Positions 22,457-31,547 of a stretch of 39,813 nt of DNA are shown in pieces. The notes under the pieces were generated by a model. The model had not been told where the DNA came from. It searched no databases and saw only the letters and a list, made by a program, of their open reading frames with translations. Origin of the DNA: Acidobacteria bacterium RIFCSPLOWO2_02_FULL_61_28 (GTDB lineage Bacteria > Acidobacteriota > Terriglobia > 2-12-FULL-54-10); contig MEKR01000142.1 in the NCBI GenBank assembly GCA_001767035.1, forward strand, positions 1 through 39,813, read 5' to 3'. The translations under genes were made by a program, and so were the position numbers. The number at the start of each line of letters is the position of its first letter. Position 1 is the first letter of the stretch.

Positions 22457-22900
22457 TCAGGGCTTCGTAGTAGAGTGGCTGTGCTCTGCACCAGCCTCGC
22501 CACCGAGATTGTGCACGTCGCCGTCGTTAGGGAACTGGATCGAATGCACTACCAGGCTTCCATCCGCCTGACGAGTAGATTCGATTTTGAATTGTTTTAC
22601 GGCTTCGGCTTGCGTCCGCCGGCAAATGGTCTTGACCGCCAGGTCCTTCTCCGTTTCGGAAGTTCCCCGATATACGAAGGTGCAGGCTTCCACTCCTTGC
22701 TTGTCTCCCATATCTTTATGGATCACCAAGTACGTACCGGGCTTCAGAGTAACTCCGCCCAATTGGTGGTCCCTTCCAATACGGACGACTTCCTTCTGTT
22801 TCGCAGGAGCAGCCTGCTGCGCCGTGGCTACCAGGTTCCAGCCCACCATGACCAACATCAGGGCCCCCGCAGTACCGAACAAAATGTTGTGCCTTTTCAT
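22457..22900 (-). CDS. Small secreted protein of unknown function
   Basis: 147 residues with a strong AAGGAGG site before ATG 22900. A signal peptide (ILFGTAGALMLVMVGWNLVATA) is followed by AQQAAPAKQ, an exported N-terminus. The mature part has IGRDHQLGGVTLKPGTYLVIHKD, a beta-strand pattern I have seen in acidobacterial hypothetical secreted proteins (GG..L..G.Y.V), two cysteines (EACTFVYRG, KTICRRTQ) likely disulfide-bonded and a histidine-rich tail (NLGGEAGAEHSHSTTK) that might bind metal. No function is known. It is divergent from the giant protein gene across a 370-base region. Confidence 0.7.
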   Translation of the reverse strand: MKRHNILFGTAGALMLVMVGWNLVATAQQAAPAKQKEVVRIGRDHQLGGVTLKPGTYLVIHKDMGDKQGVEACTFVYRGTSETEKDLAVKTICRRTQAEAVKQFKIESTRQADGSLVVHSIQFPNDGDVHNLGGEAGAEHSHSTTKP

Positions 22901-23272
22901 GGAATCCTCCTTGTTGTGTCTTACTTTCTGGTCGGAGTCAATAGGAGCAATTTACTACCCAAATGCAAGAATCCAGCATTCGGACAAATGAAGTGACTGA
23001 ATATGTGACAGTTACGTAACGAAATGATGGCGCAATAAAGAAACCAAAACTGCGCGAAATCCCCACCCTTCCCTGCGCAGGTGAGTGAGTTGCCCCAAAA
23101 CTGCAACACCCAAGCAGATTGCCGCGGGGCAGGAGGGCCGAACCGTAGCCCTAGTACTTAGTCCTAGCACTAAAGTGCTATTGACTTTTTCTCCGGCAGG
23201 GTCGAGTCTATATGTGTTGGGTTGGTTGTCTGTCCAAGTGGTGCCCCCCCCCGGACGAAAGGAATATTCACA
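22901..23272. other. Intergenic control region between divergent genes
   Basis: No gene is visible. The left part holds the 5' leader of the minus-strand secreted protein with its AAGGAGG site. The right part has CCTAGTACT (23150-23158) and a palindrome (23165-23180), followed at once by TTGACT (23181-23186), a probable -35; the -10 is unclear. An AAAGGA ribosome site precedes the GTG start at 23273. Confidence 0.5.
23165..23180. promoter_or_regulatory. Palindrome TAGCACT-AA-AGTGCTA, candidate operator
   Basis: A perfect 7 bp inverted repeat with a two-base centre lies directly before the TTGACT -35. A related half site CCTAGTACT lies 15 bases upstream. The arms resemble the HrcA/CIRCE half sites (TTAGCACTC), but the nine-base spacer of CIRCE is missing. 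The regulator is unknown. Confidence 0.45.
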
Positions 23273-26206
23273 GTGCCGTATAAGCAAACTATCGTGTCCC
23301 TGATCGTCGGTATCCTGTGCGCGGGATGGACTGTGCAGGCGCAAAACCCGAGGCTGACAGTCAGCCCGGATGCGTTGTTCTTCCGCCAGGTTGGAACGAT
23401 CTCAGCGCCACCTGCGCCAAGAAGCCTCACGGTCCACACGCGCGGCGGAGGCAGGTTTGACGCCTTTACCGCAGTGGCGGCAAGCACGGGGAATTGGCTC
23501 AGCGTTTCGCCCGGTAGTGGAACAGGCAATACCACCCTGACGGCGAGCGTAACTACGGCTGCTCTGGCTCCCGGAATGTACTCCGGGACCATTACCGTAA
23601 CTGCGACAGCTTTCCCGAGCAACCCTTTCGTGGTCAAGGTTACTCTCGAAATTCTGACTACTCCGGTAGCGGGCGGCGGCGGGCCTCCGGTGTTGATCGT
23701 CCAACCCGACGAGCTGGAATTCGAAGTGAAAGACGATCGGCCTGCTCCTCCGGCGCGTCAGATCATCATCCAAAGCCCCAGCGGGGATAACTTTTCCTGG
23801 ACGGCTGTGGCGGCGGTTCTGACCCCGGCAGGGGGAACGTGGCTCAAGACCTCGCCTGTCTCTCCCGCTTCCGGCACGGGCAAGACCATTCTCCAAGTAA
23901 GTGTGGATCCGACGAACCTTCCGAAAGGAGAGTACAAGGGCGAAATCACCGTCACCAGCGGCGCCAGCACGGCCAAAGTAAAAGTTGAACTGGAAGTGGA
24001 AACAACCCCCGCCGCGCCGAGTGGGCCCGGCGGAGGACCGGGTGGGCCGGGCGGCGGCCCAGGTGGTGGTGGCCCGGGCGGTGGACCGGGAGGGCAAGGT
24101 GGTCAGGGGGGAGGACAAGGCCAATCATCGAAACTGCTGGTCACCCCGCAGGCGTTGAATTTCAACCTCGAGCCGAACTCCAATAAGCCTCTGGAACCGA
24201 GAACTCTTCAAGTGCGGACCACGGGGCACGGTAATACCTTGAACTGGACGGCTACGCGAACCGTCAACTCCCCGCCAAACGGGACCTGGCTCACGATTAC
24301 CCCTCTGAGCGGCAGCGCCCCCGGGACCATCACGGTGTCTGTGAACACCGCAGGTCTCGGTCCGGGTATGTACTCCGGCAGGGTCATCGTCAAGAACGGT
24401 TCGCAGGAAGAGGATGTCAAAGTCTTCCTTCGCATCCTGGGGCCGAATAAGCCCGTCGTGCGGGTCCGACCCAAGGTGTTGCACTTTACGGCCACACCGG
24501 GCACCGGCGGAACCGTTTCGCCCGCTTCGCTCCCCGTCTCCGTCGAGAGCACGGCCACGGGCCTCACTTTTACGGCCACCGCAAGCACCGGAAGCGGCGG
24601 CAACTGGCTGAGCATTACTCCTCTGTCCGGCAACGTACCGGGCACCATCACGGCTTCCGTCGTGGCGTCGGTTGCCACGGCCCTCGCGCCCGGTGTTTAC
24701 ACAGGCAAGATCGAGGTTCAAGTCACCGGAGCAACCCAGGAAGTGCACAACGTTCTGGTCACGCTCAAAGTCTTTGGGCCGAGCGACACACCGCGGCTGA
24801 GGGTTGAGCCGGCCGCCGTTTCCTTTGTGACCTCGCAAGGCGGCTCGAACCCTGCGGCCAAGCCCGTTCGTCTGCGGCCCGAAGGCGCGGCGAGCATTGC
24901 CTGGACCGCGACGGTCACCGTAGCGACCCCAACGGGAGGCACGTGGCTCAGCGTCCTGCCCGCCACCGGAACCGCGACAGCCGCCACCCCGTCAATCGTC
25001 AACGTTTCCGCCACGCTCGGCGCCCTGGCGCAGGGGAACTATCGCGGCACAGTGACCTTTACTCCGACGTCCCCGAGCGGCGTCCCGCCCGTTCAACTGC
25101 GGGTTCGGTTCATTGTGCGGCGCGCGGGAACAGGACCTTCGGGACTTTCCTTTACCACCCTCAGTCTCTCGGAGCAAGCAATGGCGGCCGGGAACTTGAT
25201 CGCTCTCTTTACGGAGCCGGCGGACGGCTTCATCAGCCAAGTGGATACGCCCCCCAGCATCGGTGTGACGGTGCTCGATTCCGATGGCGCGCCCGTGGAA
25301 GGCGCCCGCGTGGTGATCAGCTCCTCTCATGGCGAACCCGACCTGACGCTCGAGGATGTTGGGGGCGGCCAGTACGAGGGGGTCTTCCGCGCGCTGTCCA
25401 GCGGGCCGCTGGCATTGACCGGAACGGCTGAGGTCGGGGGCCAGACTGCGTCTGCGTTCGGGGTGTTCGGCGACATGGAGTCGGCGGCAGGTCTGCTGAC
25501 CGTTATCTTCCAGAATGGCGCAGTCAGCGCCGCCAGTTTCTCCCCGGCCCCAACGCCGATTGCCCCCGGCTCGCTCGTTTCCTTGTTCGGGTTGAACCTG
25601 GCGGCAGAGCCAGTCGCTGCCACGACGCTTCCCTTGCCTCAATCGTTGGACGGCGTCCGCGTCACGGTCGGCGGCTTCCCGGCTCCTCTGCTAAGCTTGG
25701 CCGCCGAGAGCGGGCAGATCAACCTTCAGATTCCTTTTGAACTCGAAGGGCAGTCCCAAGCGGAGGTCATCGTCAACAACAACGGCGTCTTGAGCCAGCC
25801 GGAAACGGTTTCGATCGGCGCGGCGCCCGCCTTGTTCACGCTTTCGCAGGACGGAATCGGCCCCGCCGCCGCGCAGCACGACTCGGATTCCTCCAACGTT
25901 ACTGCCGGCCGGCCTGCCACCGCTGGCGAGGTCATCCGGTTGTACGCCACCGGCCTGGGCGCGGTCCAGCCGGGCGTGGAGAGCGGCGCGGCTCCAGGCG
26001 GGTTATCGAGAGCCGCCGGAACTGTCACGGTCACCATTGGCGGCCAGACCGCCGAGGCGCAATTTGCGGGACTGGCGCCGAACTTCGCGGGGCTGTATCA
26101 GATCAACGTGCGGGTCCCGGCCGGAGTGGCTGCCGGCGACGCCTCCGTGGTTGTCTCGGTGGACGGAACGCCCGCTACCGGGCGCGCCACCGTCGCCGTG
26201 CGGTAA
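23273..26206 (+). CDS. Giant secreted BACON-like repeat protein with TIGR03437 C-terminal domain
   Basis: 977 residues from GTG 23273, preceded by AAAGGA; the frame is open upstream to GTG 23222, but without a signal peptide. The signal peptide is QTIVSLIVGILCAGWTVQA. Five repeats of about 100 residues start near 26, 140, 285, 392 and 506. Each has a [RK]L.V.P..L.F start, a NWL.[VI].P.[ST]G turn and a PG.Y[ST]G.I strand, like BACON-type Ig domains. A glycine-rich linker (residues about 246-284, GGPGG units) separates repeats 2 and 3. A further Ig-like segment near 675-740 (VLDSDGAPVEGARVVI) precedes the Solibacter C-terminal domain from about 751 (FSPAPTPIAPGSLVSLFG ... LYQINVRVP). It is probably a surface adhesin or polysaccharide-binding protein; the role is inferred. 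Confidence 0.85.
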   Translation: MPYKQTIVSLIVGILCAGWTVQAQNPRLTVSPDALFFRQVGTISAPPAPRSLTVHTRGGGRFDAFTAVAASTGNWLSVSPGSGTGNTTLTASVTTAALAPGMYSGTITVTATAFPSNPFVVKVTLEILTTPVAGGGGPPVLIVQPDELEFEVKDDRPAPPARQIIIQSPSGDNFSWTAVAAVLTPAGGTWLKTSPVSPASGTGKTILQVSVDPTNLPKGEYKGEITVTSGASTAKVKVELEVETTPAAPSGPGGGPGGPGGGPGGGGPGGGPGGQGGQGGGQGQSSKLLVTPQALNFNLEPNSNKPLEPRTLQVRTTGHGNTLNWTATRTVNSPPNGTWLTITPLSGSAPGTITVSVNTAGLGPGMYSGRVIVKNGSQEEDVKVFLRILGPNKPVVRVRPKVLHFTATPGTGGTVSPASLPVSVESTATGLTFTATASTGSGGNWLSITPLSGNVPGTITASVVASVATALAPGVYTGKIEVQVTGATQEVHNVLVTLKVFGPSDTPRLRVEPAAVSFVTSQGGSNPAAKPVRLRPEGAASIAWTATVTVATPTGGTWLSVLPATGTATAATPSIVNVSATLGALAQGNYRGTVTFTPTSPSGVPPVQLRVRFIVRRAGTGPSGLSFTTLSLSEQAMAAGNLIALFTEPADGFISQVDTPPSIGVTVLDSDGAPVEGARVVISSSHGEPDLTLEDVGGGQYEGVFRALSSGPLALTGTAEVGGQTASAFGVFGDMESAAGLLTVIFQNGAVSAASFSPAPTPIAPGSLVSLFGLNLAAEPVAATTLPLPQSLDGVRVTVGGFPAPLLSLAAESGQINLQIPFELEGQSQAEVIVNNNGVLSQPETVSIGAAPALFTLSQDGIGPAAAQHDSDSSNVTAGRPATAGEVIRLYATGLGAVQPGVESGAAPGGLSRAAGTVTVTIGGQTAEAQFAGLAPNFAGLYQINVRVPAGVAAGDASVVVSVDGTPATGRATVAVR

Positions 26207-26593
26207 ACGGTCCTTGTAAGCCGGACTGCCATTGTCGGCTCGAATGTCCCAAGGCGCGCCGCGCGGGATGGCCCGCGGGCGCTGCCGAAGGGCCTCCTCG
26301 CAACCTTTGGTCTTTGTCTTCGCACGCCAAATAGGGAGCGCAGAAGTGTTCCCTTCTGATGACTCTCTTCCTATTGACAAGTTCTCAGCTTTTTGAGTAG
26401 GGTAGGAACAGTTACGGTCAAGATTCGCGGAAGTTTTACATGCCTGGGATGATTCCCTGGAAGAGGGGGATGTTTTGAGCGGCATGTACGGGGGTTTTTT
26501 CATCCGCTGGCGGTACCGATCAAAAAGGGAATGAGTTGCGGGTGGACTGAGTTGTTTGAGACACAACTCCGCAAAAGAGTAACGGAGGATATC
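26207..26593. other. Leader region before the large TonB-dependent receptor
   Basis: No gene is visible. TTGACA at 26374-26379 is a perfect -35, but the best -10 at 17-18 bp (TAGGGT, 26398-26403) is poor. If used, it gives an untranslated leader of about 180 bases. The end of the leader has AACGGAGGA before ATG 26594. No riboswitch fold was recognised by eye. Confidence 0.4.
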
Positions 26594-29500
26594 ATGAAAA
26601 CGAAATTAGCGGCGAGTGTGCGGGGTGTCCGCCGTGCCGGCGGGCGCGGTTACATTTTGAGTTTATTCTTGCTGAGCGCTTCCGTGGCGCTGGCTCAATT
26701 GACCACGGGCACCATCACCGGGAGCGTGACCGATCCGTCGGGCGCGGCAGTGCCTGGGGCAACCGTAACGATCAAGAACGTGGACACGGGGAGCAGCCGG
26801 GGCACTACCACCGGCCCTACCGGCCGCTACGAAGCGCCGAATCTTTCCGTCGGCAACTATGAAATCACCGCGACATTAGCCGGGTTCCAGACCAGCATCC
26901 GAAAAGGGATCGCGGTGTCCGTAGGACAGACGGCGGTGGTGGACCATGCGCTGCAAGTCGGCGAGGTAACGCAACAGGTGACGGTCACGGGCGAAGCGCC
27001 CCTGGTCGAAACCAGCAGCGCCACAGTGGCCAACCTGGTGACGGAGAAGCAGGTGGAAGACCTGCCGCTCAATAACCGCGACCTGACCCAGTTGAGCTTC
27101 CTCCAGCCGGGCGTGCTGAAAATCCCGCGGTCCGGGGAACAGACCGTCTTCGGCGGGATGGGCGATACGCTGAGCGTCGCCGGGGCGCGCGGCAGTCAGA
27201 ACGTTTACCTCCTGGACGGGGTGAGCAACTCCGACCTTTCAAGCAACGCCCAGGGAGCCACCGGATCCTATACCGGCGCGGAAACCGTCAAAGAATTCCA
27301 GATCATCACCAACAATTACTCCGCCGAATACCGCAGCCAGGCCGGAGCCATTGTCAGCGCGGTCACGAAATCCGGGACCAATTCCTTTCACGGCTCGGTC
27401 TTTGAGTTCCTTCGCAATGACAACCTCGATGCGGCGAACTTTTTCGACAATGCGTCCGGAAACAAGAAACCGGAATTCAAGCGCAACCAGTTCGGCGGTT
27501 CGCTCGGCGGACCGGTTCTCCGGGACAAGACGTTCTTTTTCGGAAGTTACGAAGGGACGCGAGAACGCCTCTCGACCACGGATATTGCCCGGGTTCCCTC
27601 GATCGCTGCCCGTCAAGGCATTTTGCCCGGCCGTGCTCCGCTTCAAGTCTCCCCGCTGATCCGGCCGTACCTAGAACTCTGGCCCACGCCCGGTCAAGGC
27701 AATTCGGTTGTGGAGGACCTAGGGGATGGGACCGTCCGCATTGTGGGCACGCAACGGACACCCACGAATGATGATTTTGTGGCTGTCCGCCTCGACCACC
27801 AGTTTTCGGGGCAAAAGGCCGGATTCCTCTCCGGGACCTACAATTTCGATGACAGTGACCGGTCTCCCATCGGACTGTTCGGTGAGGTGACCAATAGCGG
27901 CGAAGACCACGGAGGCCTTAGCAACCTCAGCAAGAAGCACGTTGCCTCTGTGCGGCATACCAGTGTTTTTTCTCCCACCATCCTGAACGAGTTCAATTTT
28001 GGCTTTAGCCGCACAGAAAACGGCGGAGAGATTCCCACCACGACGCGCGAGTTTGGGAACCTGGTTTTTCACCCCCAACGCAAGTTGATAGGGCAGCTTA
28101 CGGTCCCCGGCACACTGGAGAACAACGGGGTTGGCTTTCGGGTGGGTGGCTCGACTTATGTACAGAAGAGCTTCCTCGCGAAGGAAGGTCTCTCGATCAC
28201 CAGGGGGAACCATTCGTTTCGCCTGGGAGGGGAGGCCAACTGGTTTCGCTATACGCAAGCAAGCTGCTCTCGGGGCTGTAACGGAATTTACGAGTTCCGG
28301 AGCCTGCCGGACCTCTTAACGGCCACGCCCCGGCGACTTGACATCATGCTCCCCGGCGGCGACAGCCCGACCCGCCATCTCCGGCAACTCTTCTCCGGCA
28401 TGTATTTCCAGGACAACTGGCAGATCCGTCCCTCCTTTACGCTGAACCTGGGACTGCGCTACGAGTTCGCCACGGTTCCGGACGACGACGATGGACTGAT
28501 TTCGGGTCTGGTCAATTTCTTAGATCCGAACGTCTCCGTTTCCACCACGACTGCGCAGAAATATCAGGGCCAGACCTTTTCGGGAACGATTGACCAGTTC
28601 TTCACTAATGCGACAACGAAGAGCTTCAGCCCGCGGTTCGGATTTGCCTGGGCGCCCGGCTCGCGGAAAACTTCGGTCCGCGGCGGCTTCGGCATCTTCT
28701 ACGAGCATCCCATGCTGTACGCCCTCCGCACCGCGTTGCAGGAATTGCCTCCGTTTGTTCTGGTCGGACGGGCCGAGACATCCACCGCAACTCCGCTGCG
28801 ATTCCCCGATGCGTTCACCACGCAGCAAAACCTCCTCCGCGGTCGCCCCAATATCCGGACCCTGGAATACGACATGAAGACCACCTACATCTACCGCTGG
28901 AGCATGACCTTGCAGCGGGAGTTCCTGAACGAGTGGATGGTTTCGGCAGGCTATACCGGCTCGCGGGCGCTCCACTTGGTGCAACAAACCCTTGGGAACG
29001 TCCGCCGTTGGGAGGGCTACCCGAACAATCCCACGGGTCCCAAGTTCTTCCCGGCCGGCAGCCCGCTACTTAATCCCACCTTCGGGGAAATGCGCATGCA
29101 GTCGCCGAATGGGAACAGCTACTATCATGGGCTGCAAGTGGGCGCGCAGAAGCGGCTCAGCCATGGGGTCCAGATGCAGTTGGCGTATAACTTCTCCCAC
29201 GTAATTGACCAGGGTTCCGGCGTGACCCAGGGCGGCGAAGCCCTCCCCCAGGGGCAGCGAGGAGTTTATTACTGGGATGTCCACATGAAACGGAGTCCGG
29301 CGGCGTTCGACATCAAGCATAGCTTCGTAACCAACTTCAGCTACGAGCCGACCTTCGGACGGGACCTTGCCGGAGTTGCCGGCGCTATCGTGAAGGGATG
29401 GCAATTGAACGGCGTCCTCTCGCTGTCCAGCGGCCACCCGCTCTCGGTTCTGGACGACGCGAACGCGGCGCAAATCACGAGGATCGGGGATGCGGAAAGC

Positions 29501-29866
29501 CTGCGGGTTGACTTGATTCCGGGTGGGAACAACAACCCGGTGCTGGGGGGCCCGGACCGCTACTACGACCCGAGCCAATTCACACCCTCCCAGACCGGTT
29601 ATTTCGGTACGGTCGGACCAGGCACAGTGAGGGCGCCGGGCCTGGCGACGTTTGATCTCTCGGTCTTCAAGAGCTTCAACGTAACGGAGACCAACCGGTT
29701 CCAGTTCCGGGCCGAGTTCTTCAACCTCTTTAATCGGGTGAACTTCCACACGCCGGACATGATCCCGTTCGGCCCTACCGGAACCCCGAACCCCAACGCA
29801 GGGCAGATTGAACGCACCCGCACTCCGGCGCGGCAGATTCAGTTTGCGTTGAAGTATATTTTCTAG
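26594..29866 (+). CDS. TonB-dependent receptor, Oar-like, with carboxypeptidase-regulatory-like domain
   Basis: 1090 residues from ATG 26594 (site AACGGAGGA). The signal peptide is YILSLFLLSASVALA. A CarboxypepD_reg-like domain follows at about 38-125 (GTITGSVTDPSGAAVPGATV, then GNYEITATLAGFQT). The plug is present: EAPLVETSSATVANLVTEKQ and DLPLNNRDLTQLSFLQPGV, then VAGARGSQNVYLLDGVSNSD. The barrel opens with GTNSFHGSVFEFLRNDNLDAANF-type text and RNQFGGSLGGPVLRDKTFFF, and ends QIQFALKYIF. Such proteins import large substrates, probably oligosaccharides or peptides, with energy from TonB. It follows the giant secreted protein on the same strand, so binding outside and uptake may be linked. The substrate is unknown. 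Confidence 0.9.
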   Translation: MKTKLAASVRGVRRAGGRGYILSLFLLSASVALAQLTTGTITGSVTDPSGAAVPGATVTIKNVDTGSSRGTTTGPTGRYEAPNLSVGNYEITATLAGFQTSIRKGIAVSVGQTAVVDHALQVGEVTQQVTVTGEAPLVETSSATVANLVTEKQVEDLPLNNRDLTQLSFLQPGVLKIPRSGEQTVFGGMGDTLSVAGARGSQNVYLLDGVSNSDLSSNAQGATGSYTGAETVKEFQIITNNYSAEYRSQAGAIVSAVTKSGTNSFHGSVFEFLRNDNLDAANFFDNASGNKKPEFKRNQFGGSLGGPVLRDKTFFFGSYEGTRERLSTTDIARVPSIAARQGILPGRAPLQVSPLIRPYLELWPTPGQGNSVVEDLGDGTVRIVGTQRTPTNDDFVAVRLDHQFSGQKAGFLSGTYNFDDSDRSPIGLFGEVTNSGEDHGGLSNLSKKHVASVRHTSVFSPTILNEFNFGFSRTENGGEIPTTTREFGNLVFHPQRKLIGQLTVPGTLENNGVGFRVGGSTYVQKSFLAKEGLSITRGNHSFRLGGEANWFRYTQASCSRGCNGIYEFRSLPDLLTATPRRLDIMLPGGDSPTRHLRQLFSGMYFQDNWQIRPSFTLNLGLRYEFATVPDDDDGLISGLVNFLDPNVSVSTTTAQKYQGQTFSGTIDQFFTNATTKSFSPRFGFAWAPGSRKTSVRGGFGIFYEHPMLYALRTALQELPPFVLVGRAETSTATPLRFPDAFTTQQNLLRGRPNIRTLEYDMKTTYIYRWSMTLQREFLNEWMVSAGYTGSRALHLVQQTLGNVRRWEGYPNNPTGPKFFPAGSPLLNPTFGEMRMQSPNGNSYYHGLQVGAQKRLSHGVQMQLAYNFSHVIDQGSGVTQGGEALPQGQRGVYYWDVHMKRSPAAFDIKHSFVTNFSYEPTFGRDLAGVAGAIVKGWQLNGVLSLSSGHPLSVLDDANAAQITRIGDAESLRVDLIPGGNNNPVLGGPDRYYDPSQFTPSQTGYFGTVGPGTVRAPGLATFDLSVFKSFNVTETNRFQFRAEFFNLFNRVNFHTPDMIPFGPTGTPNPNAGQIERTRTPARQIQFALKYIF

Positions 29867-29893
29867 AAGGCAGGACCAACAAGACAAGTATCC

Positions 29894-30000
29894 GCCACGG
29901 AGACACCGAGGCACGGAGAACAGAATTAGGAAGTCAGAAGCAAAGGCAGAGTCATACTCCTGACCCATGCATTGCGCTGGGTCTCGGTGCCTCTGTGGCC
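29894..30000. repeat. Inverted GCCACGGAGACACCGAGG repeat with AGGAGTC-like core
   Basis: The left arm (29894-29912) and the reverse complement of the right arm (29982-30000) match at 16 of 19 bases. The text belongs to the 'CACGGAGACACGGAG' type of dispersed bacterial repeat. Between the arms is an AGTCAGAAG/ACTCCTGAC stretch like that at 1506-1532. It is non-coding and lies between the convergent receptor and RAM-domain genes. Confidence 0.6.
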
Positions 30001-30004
30001 CAGG

Positions 30005-30238
30005 TCACAGTTCCACGACAATATGCGTGTCGGTGGATTCGATCCCTTCCACACGGTGAAACCGCTGCAACACCAGTTCCCGCAGCTTCTTCATGTCGGC
30101 CACCTTGACGAAGGCAATGATATCGGGCCGGCCCCAGCAGCCGTGGACCGTCGCCACTTCTTCGAGTTCCGCTAATTCCCGGACAATCTTCTTCGCCCAA
30201 CCCGGACGAATGTGGACGAAGATATAGGCCTCGACCAT
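30005..30238 (-). CDS. Stand-alone Lrp/AsnC ligand-binding (RAM) domain protein
   Basis: 77 residues. The text matches the C-terminal effector-binding half of Lrp/AsnC regulators: AYIFVHIRPGWAKKIVREL, VATVHGCWGRPDIIAFVKVAD and HRVEGIESTDTHIVV. The DNA-binding helix-turn-helix is absent; proteins like this are known as stand-alone RAM domains and bind amino acids or similar small molecules as multimers. A GAGGAGG site lies just before the ATG. It follows the GGDEF gene on the minus strand, past a terminator, so it may have its own promoter. Its target is unknown. Confidence 0.88.
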   Translation of the reverse strand: MVEAYIFVHIRPGWAKKIVRELAELEEVATVHGCWGRPDIIAFVKVADMKKLRELVLQRFHRVEGIESTDTHIVVEL

Positions 30239-30346
30239 AGCGCCTCCTCTGGAAAGCCGCCATGTTACTACGGATCAGCGAGCTTCCGCCAGTTCCGGAG
30301 GGGTTTGCCCCAAAAAAACTCCGTGGTCCTTGTTGTTATTCGCTTG

Positions 30347-30380
30347 GAAAAGAAAGAGCCCCGGCCCGCGCGCCGGGCTT
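30347..30380 (-). terminator. Terminator after the GGDEF gene
   Basis: On the minus strand a GC-rich hairpin (AGCCCGGC ... GCCGGGGCT, one mismatch, 30357-30379) is followed by CTTTCTTTTC (30356-30347). It lies about 60 bases after the stop of the diguanylate cyclase gene and before the RAM-domain gene. Confidence 0.6.
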
Positions 30381-30437
30381 CCATCGGAAGGCAAGGTGAC
30401 GCCGATCCGCAGCCGGGAATCGCGGCCGCGCGTAGCT

Positions 30438-31247
30438 TCAGGCCCGCCCCGCTCCGGGGCGGCTCTTCTTCTCGGAATACATTTTGGCGTCGGCCTCCGC
30501 CAGCACTTCGTCCAGGGTCCGAGCAGCATCAACCTCCTGGACACCGATGCTCAGGCTGAGTTGAAACTCCGGCAAGGGGGAACTGAGATTCCATTCTTCC
30601 ACTCGCTGATTGATGCGCCCTTTAACGGTTTCTGCGCCTGGTAAGTCGGTATCCACCAGGGCGGCGAGAAACTCGTCGCCCCCCATCCGGATTACATAGT
30701 CGGAACCACGGACACAACGCTTCAGCAGGCCGCCCACCTCAGCCAGAACCAGATCGCCGGAGAGGTGGCCGAAGCGGCTGTTGACGTCCTTGAAGTCGTT
30801 CACGTCAATGTAGAGAAAGAACAGCGTGGACTGCCGCCGCTGGACTCGCTTGATCTCCCGGCCCAGGATCTCTTCCAAAGCCGAGCGGTTCAAGGCTTGC
30901 GTGAGCGGGTCCACCAGGCTCTGGATATGGGAGACCTCCGAAGTCCAGGCATCGCTGAGGGACTGCATCCGCAGCGCGCGAATTTGGAAATGCTTGTGGA
31001 TGAGATAGGCGATGAACATCATGACCAGCACCAGCATTCCCAGAAGCAACTGCGGCGAGATGCTGGCATTGATCTGGATCGAACGCTGGCCCAAAAAAAC
31101 CGAAGGCAGCAGGACAAAGAAAAAACCTCCGGCCAATACAGCCACCATCAGCAGGGCCAGAATCCACAGTTGCCAGTCCTGCTTCTCGATCGCGGCCATC
31201 CGCTCCCGAAGCTGCCGCGAAAATGTCCGTGACTGCTGTTGCTGCAA
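30438..31247 (-). CDS. Diguanylate cyclase (GGDEF) with two membrane helices
   Basis: 269 residues from TTG 31247, seven bases after GGAAGGAG. Makes the second messenger c-di-GMP from two GTP. Two hydrophobic helices (LWILALLMVAVLAGGFFFVLL and LLLGMLVLVMMFIAYLI) flank a short periplasmic loop (about 30 residues). The GGDEF domain starts near LVDPLTQALNRSALEE. The catalytic motif MGGDEF is intact, and an inhibitory I-site RGSD lies five residues before it, so product feedback inhibition is expected. The loop is too short for a large sensor. It is the last gene after cpsB-like and ATPase genes on the same strand. Activity is inferred from intact motifs. Confidence 0.93.
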   Translation of the reverse strand: MQQQQSRTFSRQLRERMAAIEKQDWQLWILALLMVAVLAGGFFFVLLPSVFLGQRSIQINASISPQLLLGMLVLVMMFIAYLIHKHFQIRALRMQSLSDAWTSEVSHIQSLVDPLTQALNRSALEEILGREIKRVQRRQSTLFFLYIDVNDFKDVNSRFGHLSGDLVLAEVGGLLKRCVRGSDYVIRMGGDEFLAALVDTDLPGAETVKGRINQRVEEWNLSSPLPEFQLSLSIGVQEVDAARTLDEVLAEADAKMYSEKKSRPGAGRA

Positions 31248-31547
31248 GCACTATCTCCTTCCGGGAATTCCGAGGACAAACCCTGCGTCTCTCGAATCGC
31301 CGACGGTCCTAGGCTTTCTAATCCTACATACCACCTCGTGCGAGCGCGCCTGAACGTACCCTGCGTCTACATCATCTTATCGGTAAGCGTATCGCTTCAG
31401 GCGAAGATTTTTCGTAGTACCTCGATTCATTTTGAACTTCTCAGTACCGTCCTAGGATTCCTGGGAGGAGTGGTTGCGCCTTGCAGAAAGTCTCCGGGCG
31501 CCCGCGGGACTTACAAGCCTAAGGGAACCGCCAAAGGGAACCAAGGA
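31248..31547. other. Intergenic region between ATPase and GGDEF genes
   Basis: Three hundred bases with no gene I can support. It contains the GGAAGGAG site of the GGDEF gene at 31256-31263. No convincing promoter or terminator is visible. The text GGGCGCCC (31497-31504) is a short palindrome without a T-run. Confidence 0.4.

Noticed and set aside
23165-23180. CIRCE (HrcA) element
   Set aside because: Half sites are similar, but the nine-base spacer is missing and the downstream gene is not a chaperone.
26207-26593. Riboswitch in the long leader of the large receptor (cobalamin-like)
   Set aside because: No conserved box of the known cobalamin or other TonB-linked riboswitches is visible by eye; a covariance-model search would settle it.
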